Below, piece by piece: positions 54,609 through 62,815 of a stretch of DNA of 64,000 nt (the first letter of the stretch is position 1; the number at the start of each line of letters is the position of its first letter). This stretch comes from Ensifer adhaerens (GTDB lineage: Bacteria; Pseudomonadota; Alphaproteobacteria; Rhizobiales; Rhizobiaceae), in NCBI RefSeq assembly GCF_028993555.1, contig NZ_CP118610.1, positions 434,001 through 498,000 of the forward strand, in the 5' to 3' direction. Both the position numbers and the translations under genes were made by a program. Below the pieces are notes generated by a model that was not told the origin of the DNA, searched no databases, and saw nothing but the letters and a program-made list of their open reading frames with translations.

Positions 54609-55958
54609 ATGACGGCTGTTGAGACGCCATATCACCGCATCGGCCTCGAGATGCCCGCCATGACCGGCAACATTGATCTGTTGACGGGGCTCGGCAATTC
54701 GCGCTGCCTGCGCCAGACTGTGCTTGAACTCGCCAGGGAGCGCGCCAGCGACCCCGCGCCCTTCACCATCGGCCTTGCCAATATCGACGGCTTCAAGCCG
54801 ATCAATGACCTGTTCGGGCCGGCGGCCGGTGACGAGATTCTCTGCCAGGTGGCCTACCGCCTGAAAGCCTGCGCGCCCGAGGGGGCGACGATCACCCGTT
54901 CGGAAAGTGACGAATTTGCCTTTGTCCTGCCGCTCGTCTTCGAGCGCAAGGGTGCAGAGAAGGTCGGGCAGATGTTGAAGGAGGTGCTGTCGGCGCCCTT
55001 CGATCTCGGCGACCGCCATGTGCGACTGTCCGCGTCCTTCGGGTTTGCTGTCTACCCCTTTGCCGGCGAGGTGTTCGAGGATCTGCTGAAGAGCGCCGAT
55101 ACGGCGCTGTATCGCTCGAAGCGTCGCGGCCGCGGCCAGATCACCGTCTATTCGCAGGAAATCGCCCAGGAGATGAAGCGCGCGACGCAGCTCGAGCAGG
55201 CGCTGCGCAATGCCATCATCGCCAACGAAGTCGATGTGCATTTCCAGCCGATCGTCGATCTGCGCAATGATGCAGTCGTCGGTTTCGAAGCCCTGGCGCG
55301 CTGGTGCGATGCCGATCTCGGCTATGTTTCGCCGGCTGTTTTCGTGCCGCTGGCCGAGGAGCGTGGCTTTATCGAGCAGCTGGCCGAAGTGCTGTTGCGC
55401 AAGGCGGCGCATGCGGCGCTCTCCTGGCCGAAAGAGCTCTTCCTGTCCTTCAACCTTTCCTCGGCGCAACTGATGGATCCGGCGACCAGCCATCGGTTGC
55501 TGTCGATCATTCATCAGATTGGTCTCGATCCCAGGCGCTTGGAACTGGAGATCACTGAGACGGCTGTCATGGCCGATGCCGATATCGCCCAGAAGATCGT
55601 TGCGGAACTGCGTGCCGCTGGCGTGCGCGTTTCGCTCGACGACTTCGGCACCGGACAGTCGAGCCTGGGGCGCCTGCGCGATTTTTCCTTCGACAAGGTC
55701 AAGATCGATCGCGCCTTCGTCTCGCGCATTTCCGCCGATCGTGCTTCCGAGCATATCATCAAGGCGATCGTTTCGATGTGTGAGGGCCTCGAACTGGAGG
55801 TCGTCGCCGAGGGTATCGAGGACTTTTCCGAGGCCCTGAAACTCAAGGCGCTCGGTTGCGGCCTCGGGCAGGGCTATTTCTATGGAAAGCCGGCCGATGC
55901 CGTGGCAACGATGCGATATCTTTCCGACCGCTATAGCGGCGTTTCGGCCCAGGCCTGA
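54609..55958 (+). CDS. GGDEF(degenerate)-EAL cyclic-di-GMP phosphodiesterase
   Basis: This 449-residue soluble protein has a GGDEF-type domain (about residues 20-185) in which the signature reads ESDEF (residues 99-103) instead of GGDEF, so it should not make c-di-GMP. The EAL domain (about 195-440) has intact EAL at residues 227-229, LEITETAV and LDDFGTGQSSLG (D344, D345), so it likely degrades c-di-GMP, possibly under control of the dead GGDEF, which may bind GTP. It follows the kinase-less receiver protein on the same strand with a 266-base gap, probably as a separate transcript. Confidence 0.94.
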   Translation: MTAVETPYHRIGLEMPAMTGNIDLLTGLGNSRCLRQTVLELARERASDPAPFTIGLANIDGFKPINDLFGPAAGDEILCQVAYRLKACAPEGATITRSESDEFAFVLPLVFERKGAEKVGQMLKEVLSAPFDLGDRHVRLSASFGFAVYPFAGEVFEDLLKSADTALYRSKRRGRGQITVYSQEIAQEMKRATQLEQALRNAIIANEVDVHFQPIVDLRNDAVVGFEALARWCDADLGYVSPAVFVPLAEERGFIEQLAEVLLRKAAHAALSWPKELFLSFNLSSAQLMDPATSHRLLSIIHQIGLDPRRLELEITETAVMADADIAQKIVAELRAAGVRVSLDDFGTGQSSLGRLRDFSFDKVKIDRAFVSRISADRASEHIIKAIVSMCEGLELEVVAEGIEDFSEALKLKALGCGLGQGYFYGKPADAVATMRYLSDRYSGVSAQA

Positions 55959-55972
55959 AGGCCTGATCCGGT

Positions 55973-56911
55973 CTATTCGCCGGTGGCCGGTAGCGCCACG
56001 CGGTCCCGCCGCCCTTCTTCCAGCAGCCAGTCGCGGACCCGTTTTGCCTGGGCGTTGAGTTCGCGTGACCGCGGCCAGACGACATAAAAGGCAAGACCGG
56101 TCTTGAGCACGTGTCCGGTGACCGGAACCAGGGCGCCGGAGCGGATCTGCGGGTTGATCAGGTGTTCCCAGCCGAGCGCCACGCCTTCTCCCGCGAGCAC
56201 CGCCTGAATGACCAGAACATAATCGTTGATCGTCAGGCGGCGTGCCTGCTTGGGGTAGGTGAGGCCGGCGCTCGCAAACCATTCGGTCCAGTCGCAGGCT
56301 CGCCGCACCGGCTCTTCGAGATGGATGAGATTGTGCCGCTGCAGGTCGGCCGCGCTCTTCGGCAGCCCGTGCTCTTCGATATAGGCCGGCGTCGCGACGG
56401 CGTTGACGACTTCCTCGGCGAGTTGGGCGGCATGATAGCGTGGCCAGTGCCCGGGGTCTCCACCGCGGATGCCGAGCGGGATCGGTTCCTCCTCGAGATC
56501 GAGATCGCGCACGCTGGTCTGGATGCGAAGGTCGATCTCCGGCAGATCCTCGCGCATACGGTTGAGGCGCGGCAGCATCCACATCGAGGCAAAAGCGGTA
56601 GACGCTGCAAGCGTCACATTGGTCTCGCGACCCTTGGCGCGAATGTCCTCGGCCGACTTCTGGATGCGCGACAGACCGACCGACACATCGGCATGAAATT
56701 TCTCGCCTGCCTCCGTCAGTTCCACAGCCCGATGCACGCGATGGAACAGCGGCACGCCCAGCTGCTCTTCCAGGCCACGGATGGCGTAGGAGACTGCCGC
56801 CTGGGTCATGCCGAGCTCGTTTGCGGCACGGGTGAAGTTCTGGTGGCGGCCGGCGGCCTCGAAGACGATGAGGTTTGCGGCGGAGGGAAGCAGGCGGCGC
56901 AGGTTTTCCAT
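55973..56911 (-). CDS. LysR-family regulator (GcvA-like)
   Basis: This 312-residue LysR regulator has an N-terminal winged helix (about residues 8-70; RAANELGMTQAAVSYAIRGLEEQLG) and an effector domain. The wording, with LPSAANLIVFEAAGRHQNFTR, is of the GcvA type, which typically controls amino-acid or methylamine-related operons. It is divergent from the MttB-family gene, with 92 bases between the starts, so it very likely regulates that gene. Confidence 0.92.
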   Translation of the reverse strand: MENLRRLLPSAANLIVFEAAGRHQNFTRAANELGMTQAAVSYAIRGLEEQLGVPLFHRVHRAVELTEAGEKFHADVSVGLSRIQKSAEDIRAKGRETNVTLAASTAFASMWMLPRLNRMREDLPEIDLRIQTSVRDLDLEEEPIPLGIRGGDPGHWPRYHAAQLAEEVVNAVATPAYIEEHGLPKSAADLQRHNLIHLEEPVRRACDWTEWFASAGLTYPKQARRLTINDYVLVIQAVLAGEGVALGWEHLINPQIRSGALVPVTGHVLKTGLAFYVVWPRSRELNAQAKRVRDWLLEEGRRDRVALPATGE

Positions 56912-57003
56912 AAACCATACTTATCGCATGGCTCGATTTTTTCCAGCGTTACAATGGAGTTTTTCGCCAATAGCATCATCTCAGGTGATGGGAGGATGTG
57001 AGG

Positions 57004-58554
57004 ATGGATACGGCACTGGCAACAGGCGAGGCGGCACCGAGAAGGACGCGGGGCTCAAGGCCGCACCGGCGCGAGGGTGCTGGCCGAGGCCTCGGCGTTC
57101 CCTATATCATCAGAAACATCCCGACCTACGATATCCTTGGGGAAGAGAGCCTCCTGCGTATCGAGGCGGTCGCCGATCGTATCCTTGCCGAGGTGGGCAT
57201 CGAGTTTCGCGACGACCCTGAAGCGATCGACCATTGGAAGCGGGCCGGCGCCAAGATCGACGGCGTGCGCGTAACCTTCGAGCCCGGTATGCTCAAGGAA
57301 ATCGTCGCCTCGGCACCAAGGCAGTTCACCCAGCACGCCCGCAATCCCGCCCGCAATGTCGAGATCGGCGGCAACAACGTCGTGTTCTCGCCGGCCTATG
57401 GTTCTCCCTTCGTCATGGATCTCGACAAGGGCCGGCGCTACGGCACGATCGAGGACTTCCGGAATCTGATCAAGCTGGCGCAGTCGAGCCCGTGGCTGCA
57501 CCATTCCGGCGGCACGATTTGCGAACCGGTCGATGTGCCGGTCAACAAGCGCCACCTCGACATGGTCTACAGCCATATCAAGTATTCGGATCGCGCCTTC
57601 ATGGGGTCGATTACCGCCGAAGACCGGGCGGAGGACTCGATCAATATGGCGCGTATCCTCTTCGGTCACGATTTCGTCGATCGCAACTGCGTCATCCTCG
57701 GCAACGTCAACGTCAACTCGCCGCTGGTCTGGGACGGGACGATGACGAAGTCGCTGCGCGCCTATGCGCGGGCGAACCAGGCGGCGGTGATCGTGCCCTT
57801 CATTCTCGGCGGCGCAATGGGGCCGGTAACCAATGCCGGTGCGATCGCCCAATCCTATGCCGAGACGCTCGCCGGCTGCGCGCTGACCCAGCTTGAACGC
57901 AAGGGCGCGCCTGTCATCTTTGGCAACTTCCTGTCGTCCATGTCGCTGCGTTCGGGTTCACCGACCTTCGGCACGCCGGAGCCGGCAATCGGCAGCATGG
58001 TCGTCGGCCAGCTCGCGCGCCGGCTTGGTCTGCCACTGCGCTGCGCCGGTAATTTTTCCAACTCCAAGCTGCCGGATGCTCAGGCGATGCAGGAAGGCGC
58101 GATGTCGATGCTGTCTGCAGTCCATTGCGGCGCCAATTTCATCCTGCATTCGGCAGGCTTTGTCGACGGTCTGCTCGCCATGTCCTACGAGAAGTTCGTT
58201 ATGGACACCGACTTCTGCGGCGCCCTGCATTCCTATCTCGCCGGCGTCGTCGTCGACGACAATACGCTGGCGATGGACGCCTTCCTGCAGGTGGGGCCGG
58301 GCAGCCACTTCCTTGGCTGCGACCACACGATGCGCAACTACCAGACCGCATTCTGGGATTCTGCCCTATCCGACAACGAACCGTTCGAAAAATGGGTCGA
58401 GGAGGGCGAAACGGACATGGCAACCCGCGCCAACCGTGCCTGGAAGAAGACGCTTGCCGAATACGAAGCGCCGCCGCTGGATGTGGCGCTCGACGAGGCG
58501 TTGATCGATTATGTCACACGCCGCAAGGAGAGCATGGCGGATGCCTGGTATTGA
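57004..58554 (+). CDS. Trimethylamine methyltransferase (MttB) family protein, non-pyrrolysine type
   Basis: This 516-residue protein belongs to the MttB superfamily of corrinoid-dependent methyltransferases that demethylate quaternary amines. It has the TIM-barrel pattern with the late GFVDGLLAMSYEKFVMD region and HTMRNY near the end, and there is no in-frame TAG codon, so it is the pyrrolysine-free kind whose relatives use glycine betaine, proline betaine, carnitine or similar. The start at 57004 has ggagg eight bases upstream (a GTG at 56998 is the alternative). No corrinoid protein or methyl-accepting partner is next to it. A decayed oxidoreductase gene follows. Confidence 0.92.
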   Translation: MDTALATGEAAPRRTRGSRPHRREGAGRGLGVPYIIRNIPTYDILGEESLLRIEAVADRILAEVGIEFRDDPEAIDHWKRAGAKIDGVRVTFEPGMLKEIVASAPRQFTQHARNPARNVEIGGNNVVFSPAYGSPFVMDLDKGRRYGTIEDFRNLIKLAQSSPWLHHSGGTICEPVDVPVNKRHLDMVYSHIKYSDRAFMGSITAEDRAEDSINMARILFGHDFVDRNCVILGNVNVNSPLVWDGTMTKSLRAYARANQAAVIVPFILGGAMGPVTNAGAIAQSYAETLAGCALTQLERKGAPVIFGNFLSSMSLRSGSPTFGTPEPAIGSMVVGQLARRLGLPLRCAGNFSNSKLPDAQAMQEGAMSMLSAVHCGANFILHSAGFVDGLLAMSYEKFVMDTDFCGALHSYLAGVVVDDNTLAMDAFLQVGPGSHFLGCDHTMRNYQTAFWDSALSDNEPFEKWVEEGETDMATRANRAWKKTLAEYEAPPLDVALDEALIDYVTRRKESMADAWY

Positions 58555-58593
58555 CGAAACCGGCATGCTCGGGCGCCTTTCAAGGAACAGGAA

Positions 58594-58730
58594 ATGACAT
58601 CGTCGAAAGACCCGTTGATCCAGCCTTACCGCTCAAGCATCTGACGCTCAAGAACCGGATTATATCGACGGCCTACGAGCCAGCCTATTCCGAAGACGGC
58701 ATGCCGATGGATCGCTACCGGCTCGTCTGA
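58594..58730 (+). pseudogene. Frameshifted stump of an NADH:flavin oxidoreductase
   Basis: After a good ribosome site an ATG at 58594 begins MTSSKDPLIQP, then the frame shifts; in the next frame the sequence continues as LKHLTLKNRIISTAYEPAYS and MDRYRL before a stop at 58728-58730. This is the N-terminus of an old-yellow-enzyme/TMA-dehydrogenase-like FMN oxidoreductase (DPLLxPLxLKxLTLKNRI pattern), of about 650-700 residues when intact. Everything after residue 45 is missing. Such enzymes often accompany MttB-family genes and demethylate N-methylated amines, so the neighbourhood was once a two-gene pathway. Confidence 0.75.
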
Positions 58731-58740
58731 ACGAAACGAA

Positions 58741-58763
58741 GCGGCGGCGCAAAGCACCGCCGC
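58741..58763. terminator. GC hairpin after the oxidoreductase remnant
   Basis: A 10-bp stem (gcggcggcgc with gcaccgccgc, one mismatch) with a 3-base loop stands 10 bases after the remnant's stop codon. It lacks a clear T tract, so it is a weak terminator at best, perhaps the original end of the deleted gene. Confidence 0.4.
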
Positions 58764-58793
58764 CCGTTGGAAGGCGTACTGAACAGCTTAAGT

Positions 58794-58837
58794 GCAATTC
58801 CAGAGAAAGTGTGAAGCGGCTTTCCGGCCGGAATTGC
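58794..58837. repeat. 44-base palindromic REP-like element
   Basis: Outer arms gcaattcc (58794-58801) and ggaattgc (58830-58837) pair perfectly around a core with gaaagtgtgaagcggctt. Same length and arm sequence as the element at 10651-10694. It lies 12 bases from the stop of the convergent PRC-barrel gene. Confidence 0.8.
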
Positions 58838-58848
58838 GGCACTCAAAG

Positions 58849-59478
58849 TTACTGCTGCGGCTGTTCGGTACCCTGCTGCATCGGCTGCGCCGGTGCAGTG
58901 GTCGTGGTCGAAGAGGTCGTCGAGGTGTCAACCGGCTGGTTGGCGTTCTGCTCGGCCACCTGCTGCGCCTTTGTCTTGAATTCCGGCGCTGCCTTCAGCG
59001 TGTCGGCGGTTTCCGTTGTCGTCAGCTTCAGGTCGTCGGTATTCGGCTGCTCGGCGATCGCGATGCGGTCAAAGGGGACCGCCACGTCCTTTTCGCCCAT
59101 GCCCAGGAAGCCGCCGACGCCGATCACGGCCGCTTCAACGCCACCGTCCTTCTTCATGATCAGGTCGTTGATCTTGCCGATGCTTTCATCGCCGGCATTG
59201 TAGACACTCTGGCCGATATAGGTGCTCGCGGCGATCTGATCGCTCTCCTGTTCGGTCAGGTACGTGCCGCTGGCCGTGGCGACATCCCCGGGCGCTTCCT
59301 CGGTAATCGGTGCCTTCGTCTGGGCCTGGTCTGCCGGTGCTTCGCTACCTGGAACCGGCTGCATCGTTTGCGGCTGATCCATCGGCTTGGTCGCATCCTG
59401 CGCAAAGGAAACCGGGGCGACAGCAAGACCAGCGAAAAGGGCGCCGGCCGCGACGGTGGTTACAAGTTTCTTGGTCAT
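58849..59478 (-). CDS. Secreted PRC-barrel domain protein
   Basis: This 209-residue protein has a signal peptide (about residues 1-27, ending SFAQ), a proline/glutamine-rich linker and a PRC-barrel (about 75-150) with STYIGQSVYNAGDESIGKINDLIMKKD and the GGFLGMGEKDVAVPFD strand. The tail is rich in Q, T and P. PRC-barrels bind proteins or RNA; secreted rhizobial forms have no firm function. The start at 59478 (MTKKLVTTVAAGALF) has an excellent aaggaaagg site; an upstream ATG would spoil the signal peptide. Confidence 0.92.
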   Translation of the reverse strand: MTKKLVTTVAAGALFAGLAVAPVSFAQDATKPMDQPQTMQPVPGSEAPADQAQTKAPITEEAPGDVATASGTYLTEQESDQIAASTYIGQSVYNAGDESIGKINDLIMKKDGGVEAAVIGVGGFLGMGEKDVAVPFDRIAIAEQPNTDDLKLTTTETADTLKAAPEFKTKAQQVAEQNANQPVDTSTTSSTTTTAPAQPMQQGTEQPQQ

Positions 59479-59836
59479 GTCAAACTGCCTTTCCTTGATG
59501 TTTCGATCAAGGCACGGCCCTGGCGCTGTCGCCAGATCCACCGCACCGGTGATATGACGTCAACGCCCAGACGCCAAAACGGTTCCGGAAAAAACAGTCA
59601 AAGCATCACGGGTAAGGCGAAAATAGCGTCAAACCTCCCATGTTCCTTGGATCCTAGTGGCAGATTCCCCGATATTTCACAGGAGCGTTGATCTTATACT
59701 CTGCAACATCGGTATTTTAGAAGATGATAATCTTCTATTGTTCGTTGACGGATTCTTGATTGTTCTTGGCGATACTTCGGAATAGACGGGGTGAAGAGCG
59801 CAGCTGCTTCGTCCTGCTATCCTGGACGACATCACC
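59479..59836. other. Intergenic region upstream of the membrane protein gene
   Basis: This 358-base divergent stretch between the PRC-barrel gene and the membrane protein gene is AT-rich at about 59690-59760. No known element, repeat or short gene with a good ribosome site was found. Promoters for both genes must lie here. Confidence 0.5.
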
Positions 59837-60940
59837 ATGTTTCTGCCGCGGCGCTTCCTTTCGGTTTCCCTCCTGTCTGTGCTGGCGATGGCCGCTCTGG
59901 TTTCGATCGAGCGCAACCTTTTCGGCGCGCCCTATTTTTCCGAGCGTGCGCCTCAGGTCCAACCCTATAATCTCTGGCATGCCTGGGTCGCGCTCAGCCT
60001 GTCGCTCGCCGCGGTTCAGGGGTTCACCCGCGACGTCTCCAGGCTCGGAGAGCCGGTGCTTCGGATGGCCTCGCCTCGCGAGCTGTCGACCTGCGTGGCG
60101 ACGTGGATGTTTGCGACGCTCGTGGCGCTGGTGTTCGCTATCGATCCGAAGGCCTTCAGTGCCCTGGCGCGGGAGGACGGCCTGGTCGAGTGGTCGTCCG
60201 CTCTCCTGATCTTCGTCGCCTGCGGGTTCCTTGCGGCAGCAGCCACGGGCCAGCTTCGCGCCGCCCTCGCCGGGGGAGAGCGCCTCGCGTGGATCGCCGC
60301 CAGCGCCGCGGCGCTTCTGAGCGCGGGCTTCTTCGTGATCGGTATGGAAGAAATATCCTGGATGCAGCGCGTGTTCGGCATCGTCACGCCGGAGGGGTTG
60401 TTGGCCATCAACAACCAGCAGGAATTGAACCTGCACAACATCTCCACCGGCCTTTCCGAGTTGCTTTACTACACCGGCAGTTTCGTGCTGCTGACACTTG
60501 CACCCTTCATCTGGCTCCATCTCCGCAAGGGCGTGAGCTTCGGCCGGCTCGACGCCTTCGCGCCGAGCGTTCTGGTGCTGGTGGCAAGCGCGCCCATGGC
60601 TGCGTTCAACAGCGACAACTGGAGCATGCTGCCGACGCAGATGATGGTGATGATGACCGTGATCATCCTGCTGGTAATCGCGGACATCGCATTGAAGGCC
60701 GGCCACTGGCGCGAGTTCATCGTGCTGACGGTCGGTGCCGTTCTGATCGTTGCGATCCAGGAGCTGTTCATCCTGCAGGCGTCGCAGTTCGTGCGGCTCT
60801 GGGATCCGACCGAGTACAAGGAGTTCTTCATCGCCCTTGGTCTTGCGATTTACGGCTTTCAGACCTGGTCGCGTCTGCGCTCGTCCGTGGCGGCATCGTC
60901 TGCAAGAGCCGCCCTCAGCGCCCGTCCACTCGCCGGATAA
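59837..60940 (+). CDS. Polytopic membrane protein of unknown function
   Basis: This 367-residue inner-membrane protein has about nine hydrophobic segments. No named family is recognised. Two regions look conserved rather than structural: EDGLVEWSS at about residue 117, and MEEISWMQRVFGIVTPEGLL plus NNQQELNLHN at about residues 173-205, just before a membrane segment. Acidic residues and tryptophan at a membrane edge could form an active site. It is followed at once by the terminator hairpin at 60941, and is convergent with the dehydratase gene. Confidence 0.85.
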   Translation: MFLPRRFLSVSLLSVLAMAALVSIERNLFGAPYFSERAPQVQPYNLWHAWVALSLSLAAVQGFTRDVSRLGEPVLRMASPRELSTCVATWMFATLVALVFAIDPKAFSALAREDGLVEWSSALLIFVACGFLAAAATGQLRAALAGGERLAWIAASAAALLSAGFFVIGMEEISWMQRVFGIVTPEGLLAINNQQELNLHNISTGLSELLYYTGSFVLLTLAPFIWLHLRKGVSFGRLDAFAPSVLVLVASAPMAAFNSDNWSMLPTQMMVMMTVIILLVIADIALKAGHWREFIVLTVGAVLIVAIQELFILQASQFVRLWDPTEYKEFFIALGLAIYGFQTWSRLRSSVAASSARAALSARPLAG

Positions 60941-60969
60941 AGATACCCCGCCGGAGCGGCGGGGTATCT
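60941..60969. terminator. Terminator-like hairpin between convergent genes
   Basis: agataccccgcc (60941-60952) and ggcggggtatct (60958-60969) form a perfect 12-bp stem with a 5-base loop, starting right after the membrane-protein stop codon. T runs are weak on both sides (ctctttt 14 bases later), so it may act mainly as a transcript-end stabiliser for both convergent genes. Confidence 0.65.
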
Positions 60970-60997
60970 GACCAATCGCTCTTTTGACACGTCGTCG

Positions 60998-62722
60998 TCA
61001 GTGGCTTTCGCGCAGGACCTCGCTGCCGCTGCCGCCGACGAGGAAATCCAGGTCCGCGCCCTTGTCGGCCTGCAGCACCGTGTCCTGGTAGAGCTTGTAG
61101 TAACCGCGGGTCCATTTCTGCGGCGGCGCCTGCCAGGCTGCCATGCGCGAAGCAAACTCGTCCTCGCTGATCATCAGGTTGAGCTCGCCCTTCATCGCGT
61201 CGAGGCGGATGCGATCGCCGGTCTTGACGATGGCGAGCGGTCCGCCGGCGTTCGATTCCGGGCTGACATGCAGGACAACGGTGCCGAAAGCGGTACCGGA
61301 CATGCGGGCGTCCGAAACGCGCACCATGTCGCGCACGCCTTTTTCCACCAGCCGCCGCGGGATCGGCATGTTGCCGACCTCGGCCATGCCCGGGTAGCCC
61401 TTCGGTCCGCAGCCCTTGAGCACCAGAATGGTGTCCTCGGTCACCGGCAGGTCCGGGTCGTCGATCTTTGCCTTCAGCTCCTCGATCGTTTCGAAGACAT
61501 AGGCTGGCCCTTCATGAACGAGCAGATGCTCGCTCGCCGCCGATGGCTTGATGACGGCGCCGTTCGGCGCAAGGTTTCCCTTGAGCACGCGAATGCCGGC
61601 TGCGGCCCTGAGCGGATTGTCGAGCGGGCGGATGACGTCGTCGTTATAGACCTCGGCATCTTCCCAGTACTTGCTGATCGGCACGCCGAAGACCGTCGGT
61701 GCATCGGCATGCAACAGATGCTGGATGCGGTTCATCACCGCCGGCAGGCCACCGGCATAGGCAAGGTCTTCGATCAGATACTTGCCCGACGGCATGCAGT
61801 TGACGATGCACGGCACCTGGCCGCCGACCCTGTCGAAGTCCTCGAGACAGAGATCGACGCCGGCACGGCCGGCAATCGCCAGCATGTGGACGACCGCATT
61901 GGTCGAGCCGCCGACGGCGGCATTGGCGATGATGCCGTTCTCGAAGTTCTTCTTCGTCAGCACCTTCGACAGGCGCAGGTCTTCATGCACCATCTCGACG
62001 ATGCGTTTTCCGGTCATGTGCGACAGCGCCATGCGGCGGGCGTCAACGGCGGGAAGTGCGGCATTGGTCGGAAGCGACAGGCCCATCGCCTCGACGATCG
62101 AGGCCATGGTGGTGGCCGTGCCCATGGTCATGCACACGCCCGGCGAGCGCGACATGCCGCTTTCGGCCGCCATGAATTCCTGCATGCTCATATCCCCGGC
62201 GCGCACGGCTTCGGAGAATTTCCAGACATCCGTGCCTGAACCGATGTCCTTGCCCTTCCACTTGCCGTTCAGCATCGGGCCGGAGGAGACGACGATCGTC
62301 GGCAGGTCGACGGAGGCAGCACCCATCAACTGGCCGGGGGTTGTCTTGTCGCAGCCGCCAAGCAGCACCACGCCGTCGATGCCATAGGCGCGGATCGCCT
62401 CTTCGACATCCATGGCGAGCAGATTGCGGAACAGCATCGCGGTCGGACGCATCTGCGTCTCGCCGAGCGAGGAGACCGGGAACTCGACCGGAAAACCGCC
62501 GGCCTCCCAGACACCGCGCTTCACGCCTTCGGCAAGGATGCGAAGGTGGCTGTTGCACGGCGTCAGTTCCGACCAGGTGTTGCAGATGCCGATAATCGGA
62601 CGGCCGTCGAAGACGTGGTCCGGAAATCCCTGGTTCTTCATCCAGGAGCGATGGATAAACCCGTCCTTGTCGGTGCCGCCGTACCAGTGACGGCTGCGCA
62701 ATTCTTTCTTCTTGTCGCTCAT
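60998..62722 (-). CDS. IlvD/Edd-family sugar-acid dehydratase
   Basis: This 574-residue iron-sulfur dehydratase belongs to the IlvD/Edd family. The cluster cysteines are in ICNTWSELTPCN, GGCDKTTPGQ and GVCMTMGTATTM. Its wording, starting with KKELRSRHWYGG, is the pentonate/hexonate dehydratase branch (L-arabinonate, D-galactonate or similar) rather than the amino-acid enzyme IlvD. Downstream-acting genes on the same strand are an SMP-30 lactonase and a KDPGal-type aldolase, so the operon most likely breaks down an aldonic acid. The exact substrate is not determinable from sequence. Confidence 0.92.
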   Translation of the reverse strand: MSDKKKELRSRHWYGGTDKDGFIHRSWMKNQGFPDHVFDGRPIIGICNTWSELTPCNSHLRILAEGVKRGVWEAGGFPVEFPVSSLGETQMRPTAMLFRNLLAMDVEEAIRAYGIDGVVLLGGCDKTTPGQLMGAASVDLPTIVVSSGPMLNGKWKGKDIGSGTDVWKFSEAVRAGDMSMQEFMAAESGMSRSPGVCMTMGTATTMASIVEAMGLSLPTNAALPAVDARRMALSHMTGKRIVEMVHEDLRLSKVLTKKNFENGIIANAAVGGSTNAVVHMLAIAGRAGVDLCLEDFDRVGGQVPCIVNCMPSGKYLIEDLAYAGGLPAVMNRIQHLLHADAPTVFGVPISKYWEDAEVYNDDVIRPLDNPLRAAAGIRVLKGNLAPNGAVIKPSAASEHLLVHEGPAYVFETIEELKAKIDDPDLPVTEDTILVLKGCGPKGYPGMAEVGNMPIPRRLVEKGVRDMVRVSDARMSGTAFGTVVLHVSPESNAGGPLAIVKTGDRIRLDAMKGELNLMISEDEFASRMAAWQAPPQKWTRGYYKLYQDTVLQADKGADLDFLVGGSGSEVLRESH

Positions 62723-62815
62723 GCGAGCTTCCTCCTCACCATGCGATGAAACGCGTGGCCGAATTGTATGACTTTTTATTGGCGCTTCGCCAAGTGGTTA
62801 GTCGAGCGCTTCCGC

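Noticed and set aside
57004..58554. Pyrrolysine-containing MttB
   Set aside because: The frame is complete without an in-frame TAG, and no pyl genes are visible; the protein is the non-pyrrolysine relative.
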